Shown one piece after another: positions 36,237 through 46,704 of a DNA stretch of 64,000 bases. A model generated the notes under the pieces. It searched no databases, was not told the origin of the DNA, and saw only the letters and a list, made by a program, of their open reading frames with translations. The stretch comes from Winogradskyella forsetii. GTDB taxonomy: Bacteria; Bacteroidota; Bacteroidia; Flavobacteriales; Flavobacteriaceae. Location of the stretch: contig NZ_CP053348.1 of assembly GCF_013394595.1 (NCBI RefSeq), positions 3,382,501-3,446,500 of the forward strand, given 5' to 3'. The translations under genes were made by a program, and so were the position numbers. Position 1 is the first letter of the stretch. The number at the start of each line of letters is the position of its first letter.

Positions 36237-39200
36237 ATGAAGAATAAACTACATTCTCCGTTATATTGTCTATTTAACATTTGTTTAAATTTCGATAAAA
36301 AACCTATTGTTTTATTACTTTTTACAAGTTTACTATTGACCAGTAGCTTAGCCCAAGCACAGTTACCTCAATTCGATAATTTTGAATCGGGCTGGGGAAA
36401 TTGGAACGATGGAGGTGGTGATTGTGAGTTAGATAACAATGGGTATATTAATGGTAATGATACGGTAAGACTGAGAGACGACAGTGGAACTGACTCCTCC
36501 ACATTTAGTGATACTATAAACTTAACATCCTATTCTTCGGTAACTTTTAGTTTTCTATTTTATCCTGTAAGTATGGAAAATGGAGAAAATTTCTTTGTAG
36601 AATATAACGATGGAAGCGGTTATACAACAATAGCAAACTACATAAGAGGAACCCATTTTAATAATGATACGCTTTATTCGGATTCCATAACATTAACTTC
36701 AGGGGCATATACTTTCAGTACAAACTCAAGATTTAGAATCCGTTGTGATGCCAGTGGTAATGGAGATTATGTTTATATAGACGATATTAATATAACTGGC
36801 GTAACCAGTGCTATATCATATTGTAATCCTACTGGGTCAGACTCAGATTATTATATCGATGATTTTTCAACATCTGGTGGTGTTACCAACATTACAAACA
36901 ACAATACAGGTTATTCTACAAATGGTTATGGCAATTATACTAGTCTATCTGCAAGCCAATACAGAGGTTCAAGCTTAAATTTTTTCAGTAATTTTCAAGA
37001 TCCTACATGGCAGAACGGATTTGGGTTTGGATTATGGGTAGACTTTAATGACGATGGAGATTTTAATGACGCAGGAGAGACTCTTTACAACAATGGTTAT
37101 ATTGATCCTGTTAATGATAGTTTTACAATCCCTATTGGAACCACACCAGGAAATTATAGAATGAGAATAGTTGCCGATTGGGATGATGCTACACCAAGTT
37201 CTTGTCCTAATTCAATTCGAGGAGAGTCTGAAGACTACACCTTAACAGTATTAGACATTCCTCCATGTACTGAACCAACCAGCCAACCCACTAACCTAAC
37301 TTTTAGTAGTACGACCGAGAACTCTATGATTGTTAATTTTACACCTGCACCAAGTACTGCTGATAGTTTTTTGGTAGTCTATAACACTACAGGTACAATT
37401 CCTGGGATTGGCGATAACACTACTTATAATGTTGGTACCTATGGCGGCAACATAGTTATTGGCAATGATGATACTACAAGTTTCAATTTAACCGGTCTTG
37501 CAAACGACACTACCTATTATTTTTACGTGTTTGCGTTTAATGGTAATTGTAGTGGTGGTCCAGATTACTTAAGAACTTCTCCTTTAACGGGTAATGAAAC
37601 AACAGAATCCTATTGCATACCTAGCAGTACTAATTCAAGTAGATATATTGATGATTTTTCTACCACAGGAGGTATGGCTAATATTACTAATAATAACAGC
37701 GGTTTTTCAAGCAATGGTTATGGTAATTTTACATCTAACTTTGTCTCGCAACAGGCTGGTTTAGATATAGCTTTTACTGCAAACTTTCAAGGTGGTAATC
37801 ACGGCTTTGGTATATGGGTAGATTTTAATAATGATGGTGATTTTACAGATACAGCGGAACAAGTTTACTTAAGTGGTTCATACGCAGACCCAATTAGTGA
37901 CACCTTTACAATCCCAACAGCTACATCTTTAGGCAGTTACCGAATGCGTATTGTTGCAGATAGAAATGACTCCACTCCAAACCCTTGTAGTATTAGTGGT
38001 TCTGGAGGGGAAGCAGAAGATTACACTTTGAACGTGGTGCCTAGACCACCGTGTGCAGAACCGACTGACCAACCTTCTAATTTAAGCTTTAATAGTACTA
38101 CTGAAACCTCTATGATTATGAATTTCACACCTGCACCAAGTACTGCAGATAGTTTTTTGGTCGTTTTCAACACAACGGGTGTAATTCCTATAATTGGAGA
38201 TAATACAACTTATAATGTTGGCACCTATGGCGGCAACATAGTTATTGGCAATGATGATACCACAAACTTCAGTTTAGATGGTCTTTCAAGTGACACTATC
38301 TATTATTTTTACGTGTTCGCATTTAATAATAGTAATTGTACAGGTGGCCCAGATTACCTAATGAATCCATTAGTTGGAAGTAATGCCACCTTCGAATTCT
38401 GTTCCCCATCTAATGCCTTAGGAACCTCAGATTTAGGATGCCCTTCTGTAGATGCTGGTGGCGCAGGATTAAATGGATTGGATATTAACCTAAATTGTTT
38501 CGATTCTTATACAACAACTTTAGAAGCACAATTTCTGGAATTAGGAGATACCTCAAGCTATGCTGTAGAATCTATTGACTATAATCCGCCATTTCAATAT
38601 GGATGTCTTGCAAATCCTGTTAGTGTAAACGTTGATGATGTATGGTCCGATGTTATTAATTTACCTTTCGATTTTTGTTTTTATGGGACTACGTACGACT
38701 CCTGTGTCATAGGCTCAAATGGTGTTATATCTTTTGATACAAGTTTGGCTGATTCCTATTCTGGTTGGGAAATCACAACTGACTTACCAAGTTTCAGAAA
38801 TACTGACGCAGGTTATTTCGGACCTTCCATTTATGGTGCCCACCATGATGTGGATCCTAGTGTTGGTGGCGAAATTGGTTACCAACTAATTACATTAGAT
38901 TCTGGTTGCCAAGCGCTAGTAGCTTCATGGTATCAAGTCCCTATGTATGAAAATAATTCTATAATATATACGGGAATGATGGTATTTTATGAAGCCACCA
39001 ATATTATAGAGGTCTACATAAAAGAGAAAAATATCGATGGTACCTGGAACGATGGAAACGGAGCTATTGGGCTTCAGAGAAATGGTACAGAAGGGATTGT
39101 TGCCCCTGACAGAAATTCATTGGATGATGACTGGCAGGTAAGTGAAGAAGCTTGGCGCTTTGTACCGTCCGGACCATCAATAACGAGTTTAAAATGGTAT

Positions 39201-41105
39201 GAAAACTCTATTTCAGCAGCCAATGAAATTGTAGACCCAAATAACGATGGACAAATTACCGTAACACCTTCTGACACCACCACCTACATTGCAGAAGTTT
39301 CTTATGACGTTTGTGATGGCCCAACGTTGGTAACAACAGATGCTACAACAGTGACTATCTCTGGTCGGAAAATATGGAATGGTTCAGTAAACTCTAATTG
39401 GACTACCGCAAATAATTGGACGCCGTCTGGTGTGCCTAATAACACCAACTGTGTTATTATCCCTGATACTTCAAGGGATCCTATAATAACAGGTATCGTT
39501 AAAGGCAAAGGCTATAATCTAGAAATTGCAGATGGCGCCACCTTAACACAACAATCCAATTCATCGCTGACTATAGAAGATGAAGTTACAATAGATAGCA
39601 ACGGCGAATTTGAAATTAGGGATAGTGCCAATTTCATACAGGTTATAGATGTCGCTACAAATGAAAATACAGGAACTGCGAAAGTGCAAAGGGAAGTTGC
39701 AGGGTTGAATACTTATGATTACGTGTATTGGTCATCACCTGTAGAAACATTTAACGTGTCCGATATTTCCCCAAGCACTTCAGCTGGTGGCAGATACGAA
39801 TGGACGCCAACCGTAAACAATGGCACGGCCGGAAATCATGGGGAATGGATCACAACCTCAGGCACCATGAACATTGGACAAGGTTATGCCATTAGGGATT
39901 TAGAAGGCACACTAATGGCAGATATTGCACAGTTTGAAGGTAAATTAAATAATGGACAGATCACACATTTGATTAAGAGAGGCACTTATAATGGTGTTAA
40001 TTATCCAGGTATCGGCAATACAGCAACTGCAGAAGATGATAATTGGAATTTAATAGGAAACCCATACCCTTCTGCAATATCTTTGGCAGCTTTTACGGCC
40101 GCAAATCCCAACATTGATGGAACCTTGTATTTTTGGAGACACAACTCAGCTCCAAGTACCTCAGCATCGAATCCTTTTTATGACGGTTACCAATATAATT
40201 ACTCGGCCAATGACTATCTAAGCGCCAATAATTTAGGATCGACACCATTTGGCTTTAGTGATTACATTGCTGCTGGTCAAGGCTTTTTTGTACAGTTACT
40301 CCATACCGCTCCACAAACAACCGGAATTGTCTTTAATAATTCCATGAGAGGTCTTTATGATAACAGAGGGTTCTACAGATCCACCGGTTCAACTACAGAC
40401 GATGAAACTGAATCAAACGAAAAACATAGAATCTGGTTAGATTTAATTGACGAAAACAACACGGCGTTATCGGTGCTGATTGGTTATGCAACTAGTGCAA
40501 CCGATGCTATTGACAGATTATATGACGGTCATTTATTAAACGACACCAATTATCAATTTTATTCTATAGTAGAAGACCCTATCAAGGATAATAAATTGGC
40601 CATTAACGGACTTGCCTTACCTTTTGAAGATACTGATATTATTCCTTTGGGCTTTAAAGCACCTGCACAGGGACAATTCACCATAGGAATCAATAATTTA
40701 GATGGTGTCTTTGGCACCACAGATCAAGCTATTTATTTAGAAGATACCATGCTGAATAGCGTTCACGATTTAAGAGCCAACCCTTATGTATTCACATCAG
40801 ATCAAGGTACATTTGATGAGCGTTTCCGACTTAGGTTCAGTACGCAAACCCTTAGCATTAAGGATCAGGAAGCACTCGCTAATTTAACGATTACAAATCG
40901 TAACAGTACCATTGATGCCATAGCGCCACGCGAGACCATTAAAACATTTGAATTGTTTGATATCACTGGTCGTGTCATTCACAAAAACCTTAAAGTGGAT
41001 AGCACCAACTACAGTTACCAAACCCAACATCTAAGCCGTGGAACTTATGTGGTTACCGTCACGCTTAGCAATGGTGCAACCAAGTCTAAAAAGTTGATCA
41101 TTTAG
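36237..41105 (+). CDS. Giant multidomain secreted protein with T9SS sorting domain (1622 aa)
   Basis: An unusually long signal region (hydrophobic 23-41, then AQAQ) precedes an Ig/jelly-roll N-terminal domain. Next come GEVED-type domain 1 (about 199-340, GFGLWVDFNDDGDFNDAGE), FN3 domain 1 (344-455), GEVED 2 (459-600, FGIWVDFNNDGDFTDTAEQ) and FN3 domain 2 (605-715). A lectin-like region follows ('DLPFDFCFYGTTYD' style). The ~580-residue C-terminal module starts near 1043 (IWNGSVNSNWTTANNW) and ends in a T9SS sorting domain (ELFDITGRVIH, LSRGTYVVTVTLSNGA). It should be secreted and surface-attached, probably an adhesin or matrix protein. The C-terminal module is shared with the next gene. Confidence 0.88.
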   Translation: MKNKLHSPLYCLFNICLNFDKKPIVLLLFTSLLLTSSLAQAQLPQFDNFESGWGNWNDGGGDCELDNNGYINGNDTVRLRDDSGTDSSTFSDTINLTSYSSVTFSFLFYPVSMENGENFFVEYNDGSGYTTIANYIRGTHFNNDTLYSDSITLTSGAYTFSTNSRFRIRCDASGNGDYVYIDDINITGVTSAISYCNPTGSDSDYYIDDFSTSGGVTNITNNNTGYSTNGYGNYTSLSASQYRGSSLNFFSNFQDPTWQNGFGFGLWVDFNDDGDFNDAGETLYNNGYIDPVNDSFTIPIGTTPGNYRMRIVADWDDATPSSCPNSIRGESEDYTLTVLDIPPCTEPTSQPTNLTFSSTTENSMIVNFTPAPSTADSFLVVYNTTGTIPGIGDNTTYNVGTYGGNIVIGNDDTTSFNLTGLANDTTYYFYVFAFNGNCSGGPDYLRTSPLTGNETTESYCIPSSTNSSRYIDDFSTTGGMANITNNNSGFSSNGYGNFTSNFVSQQAGLDIAFTANFQGGNHGFGIWVDFNNDGDFTDTAEQVYLSGSYADPISDTFTIPTATSLGSYRMRIVADRNDSTPNPCSISGSGGEAEDYTLNVVPRPPCAEPTDQPSNLSFNSTTETSMIMNFTPAPSTADSFLVVFNTTGVIPIIGDNTTYNVGTYGGNIVIGNDDTTNFSLDGLSSDTIYYFYVFAFNNSNCTGGPDYLMNPLVGSNATFEFCSPSNALGTSDLGCPSVDAGGAGLNGLDINLNCFDSYTTTLEAQFLELGDTSSYAVESIDYNPPFQYGCLANPVSVNVDDVWSDVINLPFDFCFYGTTYDSCVIGSNGVISFDTSLADSYSGWEITTDLPSFRNTDAGYFGPSIYGAHHDVDPSVGGEIGYQLITLDSGCQALVASWYQVPMYENNSIIYTGMMVFYEATNIIEVYIKEKNIDGTWNDGNGAIGLQRNGTEGIVAPDRNSLDDDWQVSEEAWRFVPSGPSITSLKWYENSISAANEIVDPNNDGQITVTPSDTTTYIAEVSYDVCDGPTLVTTDATTVTISGRKIWNGSVNSNWTTANNWTPSGVPNNTNCVIIPDTSRDPIITGIVKGKGYNLEIADGATLTQQSNSSLTIEDEVTIDSNGEFEIRDSANFIQVIDVATNENTGTAKVQREVAGLNTYDYVYWSSPVETFNVSDISPSTSAGGRYEWTPTVNNGTAGNHGEWITTSGTMNIGQGYAIRDLEGTLMADIAQFEGKLNNGQITHLIKRGTYNGVNYPGIGNTATAEDDNWNLIGNPYPSAISLAAFTAANPNIDGTLYFWRHNSAPSTSASNPFYDGYQYNYSANDYLSANNLGSTPFGFSDYIAAGQGFFVQLLHTAPQTTGIVFNNSMRGLYDNRGFYRSTGSTTDDETESNEKHRIWLDLIDENNTALSVLIGYATSATDAIDRLYDGHLLNDTNYQFYSIVEDPIKDNKLAINGLALPFEDTDIIPLGFKAPAQGQFTIGINNLDGVFGTTDQAIYLEDTMLNSVHDLRANPYVFTSDQGTFDERFRLRFSTQTLSIKDQEALANLTITNRNSTIDAIAPRETIKTFELFDITGRVIHKNLKVDSTNYSYQTQHLSRGTYVVTVTLSNGATKSKKLII

Positions 41106-41136
41106 ATTATATCTAATATATATATCATTTTATCAC

Positions 41137-41171
41137 AAAGGCCTTGATTTCAAATAATCAAGGTCTTTTTT
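41137..41171 (+). terminator. Terminator of 1622-aa gene
   Basis: GGCCTTGATT pairs with AATCAAGGTC, followed by TTTTTT. A near-copy follows the next gene at 46007-46040. Confidence 0.85.
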
Positions 41172-41516
41172 GTTATAGATAATTCAACGTTAAAAGACAA
41201 ATTTTTACAGTCCAGATGCCAATTTTCTATACGAAATTATCAGCATTATAATTTTAATGTTTAGATCCATTTTAATGATAATTAAAGGAAAAATACGGAA
41301 TTTAAATTGCCATAATGTGTAATGATTTTTTATCATTAGTCAACGCTACAATCATTCTTAACTTACTCAAATTTAAAAAAATAAGCTCATTTCACTGATA
41401 AAAAAGTGATTTGAGCGTCCAAATGGCATGTTTAGTCGAAAATCTGACAATCAAATCTTTATAACTGACTGATATATTGTAAATTATATTCACATTTACC
41501 CCCTTATTAAATTCAT

Positions 41517-44500
41517 ATGATGAAAAAATTACTTTTACTAGTCATTTTAACAGTTTTATTGGGCATTAAGTTAAACGCTCAAGGAGACTCTGTTGCTAAC
41601 TCAGAAGCATTTTGTTCTGGTGGTGGAGAATTAGTATTTAATAATATAACTGGGTCACCCAATTCTACAACTGTTGGTTGTTTGGGTACTATACCGAACG
41701 CTGCATATTATTTTTTGGAAACAGATCGTCCAGGTGATTTGGTTTTTACTATATCACAAACGGATCTAGGTGGTACACCAATAGATGTAGATTTCATTGC
41801 TTGGGGACCTTTCGCGTCAATTGCTGCGGCTGACGCAGCTATTAATTTAGCTCCATGTACTCCAATAGCATGTCCAGACAATACTATTGATCCCACTTTT
41901 TATCCCTATGCGAGTGACGATATAGTAGATTGTAGTTATGATCCCGCTCCAATAGAAAATTTGAGCATAACCAATGCCATGGCTGGAGAAATATATATTG
42001 TTCTCATTACTAATTATGATGATGTCCCTGGGAACATTTCTATCCAACAAACTTTTGGAACGGGCTCTACAAGTTGTAGCGGTATTCCTGTTTGCGGATC
42101 GGGCTTTTATGATAAAGCAGGACAAACTACTGATTACGCTAATAATGAAGTAAACGACATCACTACGATTTTCCCTGATGTTGCAGGTGGCATAGTAACT
42201 GTGACGTTTAATTCTTTTGATTTAGTAGATGCTGGTGACACTCTGGCAGTTTATGATGGAGATTCTGCAACCACGTTGATAGGCACATATTCTGGCACTA
42301 CAATACCTGGTCCATTCACGTCAACAGATCCCTCTGGCGCATTAACCTTTGTATTTAATAGCAACGCATCTGGTGTTGCTTCAGGGTGGGATGCAGACGT
42401 TACTTGTACAGAACCTCCACCGACTTTAGTTTGTGGAACCACTTTTACAGATAGTGGAGGTATCGGATCAGATTACTCAAATGATGAATACAATATTACC
42501 ACGTTTTATCCAGATACTGCAGGAGAAGTAATTACAGTAACCTTTACGGCATTTGACATAGAACCATTTGATCCTTTTTTTGGATTTTTTGATTATATGG
42601 CTGTCTATGATGGACCAAACACCTTAGCATCTTCTCTAATCGGGCGATTTGCAGGGACGGAATTAGCTTTAAGTTCATTTACCTCCACACACCCAACTGG
42701 AGCTCTAACCTTTTTGTTTGTTAGTGACAGTTCATTAGTCTATCCTGGCTGGACAGCAGATGTTACCTGTGGTATTCCGACTTCAGATTGTGGTATTTCC
42801 TTTTATGACACTGGAGGTTCTGTTGGAGATTATTTAAATGATCAATTCCATGTCTCTACCTTCTATCCAGATAGCCCAGGAGATTTGGTCACCGCTACAT
42901 TCAATGCTTTCAACATAGAAAACACTTATGATTTTTTATATGTCTTTGATGGCCCTAATCAATTTTCAACCCAATTAGTAGGCTCTCCTTTTACTGGCAA
43001 TACCATTCCTGGACCATTTACGTCAACTCATGCATCTGGCGCATTAACTTTTGTCTTTATTAGTGATTTTAGTAATACATTATCTGGTTGGGAAGTTGAT
43101 ATAACCTGCAGCAATCCGCTAGATATTTGTGGCACAACTTTTTATGATGATGGTGGACAGGGTGGAAATTATTCTAATAATCAAACTGATGTCACTACAA
43201 CCTTTTTTCCAGATAATCCTGGTGATGTTGTTACAGCTACATTTACATCGTTTAATACTAGATTATCTCCAGATAACCTTGAGGTTTTTGATGGCCCAGA
43301 TGCTACATATCCTTCTTTAGGTGTATATTTTGGAAATATAACCCTTGGACCTTTTACTTCTACAGATGTTTCTGGTGCATTAACTTTTGTGTTTAATAGT
43401 AATAATAGTCAAAATCGAGCCGGTTGGGCAGCAGACATTACATGCAGCACGTCGCCATGCAATCTAACCATTAGGGACATCCCAAATGGACCTTCATGTA
43501 ACCCAATATACACAGAACTTTCTGTGAGTGACAACGTTGTTTTTTCTGAGAATTTTGATGCTTTTGGTACGCCTTCGGGTTGGACTATCGACAATGGTCC
43601 TAATAATACAGAATGGTATGTTAGCAATTCATCAAATGCTGGTGGTGATGCAAATGAATTTATTTTGGCTTGGTTAAGAGGAAATCGAAATAGTAACGGA
43701 ACATGGAGTTTAACAAGCCCAGTAATAAACATAAATGGAATTACAAACTTGGAATTAAGTTATTATCAATTTTTAGAAGATTTTGATTTTACGAATTATC
43801 CTTATTCAATTTTTATTGAAACATCTTTAGATAGTGGCCCATGGATTGCACAAAGTTCAATGACACCTACTGGAGATGTAGGACCAAACATCCCAAACAT
43901 TGATTTATCCACTTTATCAGGAACAACGTTACAAATTCGATTTCGAATGACCGGAATGCCATATGGCTTTTTTAATTGGGCAATAGACAATGTATTGGTT
44001 ACTGGAGATGAACCTCCATCTGGTGGACAAATCACGTGGTCACCAATTACAGATTTATTTACCGATGCATCATTGACAACAGTATATTCTGGTGGATTTG
44101 CAGAAACAGTATTTGCAGCCCCTAATAGCACTACAACCTATACGGCTACTGACACTTCAAATAGCTGTACGGCTACTGCAGATGTCATTATAGACCTTAA
44201 AACTTGGATTGGTGGAGATACAACAGCACCTAATACTGATCCTGTTGATTGGATGAATGCTGGCAATTGGTCTGGTGGTACTATACCATCTGCTACAGAT
44301 TGTGTGCTTATACCTAATACTTCAAATAACCCAATACTTTACTCAGGTGATAATGGAACCAGTCTAAATTTAACTATTAATGCTGGCGGCATTCTAAATC
44401 AAGAATCGAATTCCACGCTTACTGTAGTGAACAACATTTTAGTTAGTACTGGAGGTAATTATAACATGGAAGATAGTGCGAGTTTAATACAAGTAGACAA

Positions 44501-45986
44501 TGTAGCTAACACGGTTGATGGCGCATTTACCATGCAAAGAACAGCAAACATCATAGAAAACGATTACGTCTATTGGTCGTCACCTGTAATTACTTTTAAT
44601 ATTGAAGCTATATCACCGGGAACTCCCAATGGATATAAATATAGATGGCTACCAACAGTAGGCTCTCGTTTTCCTGGACCTGCTCCAGATTTTGTCCCTA
44701 ACGATTATGGTGATTGGCAAAGTGCTAACACAGGACCCATGGATGTAGGCAAAGGCTATATTGTAAAAGGACCAACTGGTTTCGGATCAACACTGGCACC
44801 ATTTACCGCAACTTTCTCAGGCACACCAAATAACGGAGTTATTACACAAGCAATTGAAAGAGGAACGTATACAGGTACTCCCTATACGTATATTCCAAAT
44901 GGATCTGCAACACTTACTGTAACTAGTGACGATGACAACTGGAATTTAATAGGAAATCCATACCCTTCCGCCTTACATTGCATAGACTTTTTATCGGCTA
45001 ATACCAATGTAGATGGCACCGCCTACATCTGGACCCACGGTACGGATATTGGTGCTGGAAATGGGCAATCTTTTTATGATGAATTTACTTATTCTTACAG
45101 CGGAGCGGATTACTTGGCAGTTAATGCCACAGGAAATTCAATTCCAGAAACTTATAAAGGTTTTATTGGTGCAGGACAAGGCTTTTTCGTTTTAATGATG
45201 GATACAGGGTTACCTAACCAAGTGGTAACTTTTGAAAACACCATGCGAAATTTCGATTATAGAAATGATCAATTCTTTAGAAATACAGCAACATCTGATG
45301 AAGATTCACATACCAAACATAGAATTTGGCTTGACTACATTAATCCTTCTGGAGGCACCAACACTACGCTGGTCGGATATATTGATGGTGCAACAAATCT
45401 GAAAGATAGAATGTTTGATGCCAAAACCACGAGAGGCGATGGTTTAAACCTTTATTCCATGATAAATGATGATGCCTATATTATTCAAGGCAGACAAACA
45501 CCTTTTGTAGATTCTGATACGGTTCCTTTAGGACTTAATATTACTGAAGCTGGCATACAGACCATTGCTATTAATACGTTAGACGGATTGTTCCAAGACA
45601 CCGACCAACAAATTTATATTGAAGATCTCGTAACAGGAATGATACACAATCTTAATAACGCGCCTTATACCTTTACAAGTGACACAGGAATTATTGAAGA
45701 TCGATTTATCCTAAGATATACAGCAAGCACCCTTGGAGTAAAAGATTTTGAAAGTTTAAATGGCATAAAAGTCTTTAAGGAAAATGATAAAATTGTGGTT
45801 AAATCCGATTTTGAAACCATTCAATCCATTGAAGTTTATGATCTATTAGGTAGGAATCTTTTTAAAAATTCTTCAATTAATATGACACGTTACACAATTG
45901 AAGCTATTAGTCCAGAAAAAGTGACCTTATTTTTAAAAATAAAGTTAGTTGATGGGCAGCAAAAAATAGCTAAGCTTATTTTCTAA
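41517..45986 (+). CDS. Giant secreted CUB-repeat protein with T9SS sorting domain (1489 aa)
   Basis: Signal peptide (1-21), then an N-terminal domain (to ~190). Four CUB-like repeats of ~110 residues follow, at about 193-297, 306-420, 425-536 and 541-650. Each runs CG..F.D.GG, FYPD, (V/F)DGP, GPFTST, GALTFVF, GW.AD(V/I)TC. A choice-of-anchor/MAM-like jelly roll comes next (about 680-845, 'WTIDNGPNNTEWYVSNSSNA'). The C-terminal module from ~896 is shared with the preceding 1622-residue protein and ends in a T9SS sorting domain ('SIEVYDLLGRNLFKN'). CUB repeats bind protein or sugar, so an adhesive surface role is likely. The upstream 411-bp gap holds only the previous terminator and no gene. 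An adjacent second ATG at 41520 is equally possible. Confidence 0.88.
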   Translation: MMKKLLLLVILTVLLGIKLNAQGDSVANSEAFCSGGGELVFNNITGSPNSTTVGCLGTIPNAAYYFLETDRPGDLVFTISQTDLGGTPIDVDFIAWGPFASIAAADAAINLAPCTPIACPDNTIDPTFYPYASDDIVDCSYDPAPIENLSITNAMAGEIYIVLITNYDDVPGNISIQQTFGTGSTSCSGIPVCGSGFYDKAGQTTDYANNEVNDITTIFPDVAGGIVTVTFNSFDLVDAGDTLAVYDGDSATTLIGTYSGTTIPGPFTSTDPSGALTFVFNSNASGVASGWDADVTCTEPPPTLVCGTTFTDSGGIGSDYSNDEYNITTFYPDTAGEVITVTFTAFDIEPFDPFFGFFDYMAVYDGPNTLASSLIGRFAGTELALSSFTSTHPTGALTFLFVSDSSLVYPGWTADVTCGIPTSDCGISFYDTGGSVGDYLNDQFHVSTFYPDSPGDLVTATFNAFNIENTYDFLYVFDGPNQFSTQLVGSPFTGNTIPGPFTSTHASGALTFVFISDFSNTLSGWEVDITCSNPLDICGTTFYDDGGQGGNYSNNQTDVTTTFFPDNPGDVVTATFTSFNTRLSPDNLEVFDGPDATYPSLGVYFGNITLGPFTSTDVSGALTFVFNSNNSQNRAGWAADITCSTSPCNLTIRDIPNGPSCNPIYTELSVSDNVVFSENFDAFGTPSGWTIDNGPNNTEWYVSNSSNAGGDANEFILAWLRGNRNSNGTWSLTSPVININGITNLELSYYQFLEDFDFTNYPYSIFIETSLDSGPWIAQSSMTPTGDVGPNIPNIDLSTLSGTTLQIRFRMTGMPYGFFNWAIDNVLVTGDEPPSGGQITWSPITDLFTDASLTTVYSGGFAETVFAAPNSTTTYTATDTSNSCTATADVIIDLKTWIGGDTTAPNTDPVDWMNAGNWSGGTIPSATDCVLIPNTSNNPILYSGDNGTSLNLTINAGGILNQESNSTLTVVNNILVSTGGNYNMEDSASLIQVDNVANTVDGAFTMQRTANIIENDYVYWSSPVITFNIEAISPGTPNGYKYRWLPTVGSRFPGPAPDFVPNDYGDWQSANTGPMDVGKGYIVKGPTGFGSTLAPFTATFSGTPNNGVITQAIERGTYTGTPYTYIPNGSATLTVTSDDDNWNLIGNPYPSALHCIDFLSANTNVDGTAYIWTHGTDIGAGNGQSFYDEFTYSYSGADYLAVNATGNSIPETYKGFIGAGQGFFVLMMDTGLPNQVVTFENTMRNFDYRNDQFFRNTATSDEDSHTKHRIWLDYINPSGGTNTTLVGYIDGATNLKDRMFDAKTTRGDGLNLYSMINDDAYIIQGRQTPFVDSDTVPLGLNITEAGIQTIAINTLDGLFQDTDQQIYIEDLVTGMIHNLNNAPYTFTSDTGIIEDRFILRYTASTLGVKDFESLNGIKVFKENDKIVVKSDFETIQSIEVYDLLGRNLFKNSSINMTRYTIEAISPEKVTLFLKIKLVDGQQKIAKLIF

Positions 45987-46305
45987 AATAATTTACAAAC
46001 ACAAACAAAGGCCTTGATTTTAAATAGTCAAAGTCTTTTTCGTTTTTATAAGCTTCACGTTCAAAGGAAATATTTCGGTACGCCAAATACCAATTTCCAT
46101 ATTGAATCAATCGGATAAAAAATTCAGTTATATAAATGATAAAGAACGGCACTATGAGCAATTCAAGTTGCTGTCTTAAATGGATTTTTTCATGATTTAT
46201 CAACACCTTGTTCTCCTTCAACCCCTTAAACTTTAAAAACATAAAAGGAAAAATGGTTAGACCCAAATACCCTTTTGGCACTATATATTTTGAAATTAAG
46301 ATCAT
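45976..46305 (-). CDS. Small membrane protein with HExxH motif
   Basis: A 109-residue protein with 'INHEKIHLRQQLELL' (HEKIH, a gluzincin-type zinc site). A hydrophobic stretch follows (IVPFFIIYITEFFI), and then 'NISFEREAYKNEKD', whose Glu could be the third ligand. The layout recalls the M56/BlaR-like or DUF45-type minimal metallopeptidases, but I cannot name the family with certainty. It is convergent with the CUB-repeat gene and overlaps its 3' end by 11 bp. Confidence 0.7.
   Translation of the reverse strand: MILISKYIVPKGYLGLTIFPFMFLKFKGLKENKVLINHEKIHLRQQLELLIVPFFIIYITEFFIRLIQYGNWYLAYRNISFEREAYKNEKDFDYLKSRPLFVFVNYFRK
46007..46040 (+). terminator. Terminator of CUB-repeat gene, copy of 41137-41171
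   Basis: AAAGGCCTTGATTTTAAATA followed by GTCAAAGTCTTTTT, differing from the earlier terminator at a few bases. It lies inside the convergent HExxH gene. Confidence 0.65.
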
Positions 46306-46405
46306 ACCTAGTTCGTTTCAAAAATCAAACCATTCTCATTTTCATGAGAAAAGCAACAGAATGGAAACCTTGACAATGTCAAGGAATTCTTTCTCGAATT
46401 TACAT

Positions 46406-46413
46406 TATCTTTG
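46406..46413 (+). promoter_or_regulatory. Candidate -7 box for DUF5522-hutU
   Basis: TATCTTTG matches TANNTTTG. It gives a leader of ~100 nt that contains a CTTTCC/GGAAAG hairpin near 46487-46501. Confidence 0.45.
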
Positions 46414-46518
46414 TTGATATAGCGAATTGATTTTTTATAAACTCACAAACATGAGAATTTTATATAAAATATTTATTAATGAGTTCTCTTTCCTTCGGAA
46501 AGGGCCAGGGACAGGATT

Positions 46519-46704
46519 ATGAAAAAATACGTCCCCATAGAAGATGGAGATTACTATCTCACGCCCGAAGGCTACCGCTGTTTTACAGAGCAATACCATC
46601 TAAAACGAGGATTTTGTTGCGAAAGCGGTTGCAGACATTGTCCGTATGGTTTCAACCCTTCAGCTTCACTCAGTACAGGCGACAATAAATTAAAAAAAAA
46701 GTAA
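46519..46704 (+). CDS. Small Cys-rich protein (DUF5522)
   Basis: A 61-residue protein with the conserved core 'YYLTPEGYRCFTEQYHLKRG' and 'FCCESGCRHCPYGF'. Four Cys in CC-x3-C-x2-C spacing suggest a metal or iron-sulfur site. The family is found widely in Bacteroidota without known function. Its TAA overlaps the hutU ATG by one base (TAATG), which implies translational coupling. Confidence 0.85.
   Translation: MKKYVPIEDGDYYLTPEGYRCFTEQYHLKRGFCCESGCRHCPYGFNPSASLSTGDNKLKKK

Noticed and set aside
42096-43470. Regularly spaced repeats suspected to be a CRISPR-like array
   Set aside because: The periodicity is protein-level: four diverged CUB-like domains in frame. There are no short identical repeats with unique spacers.
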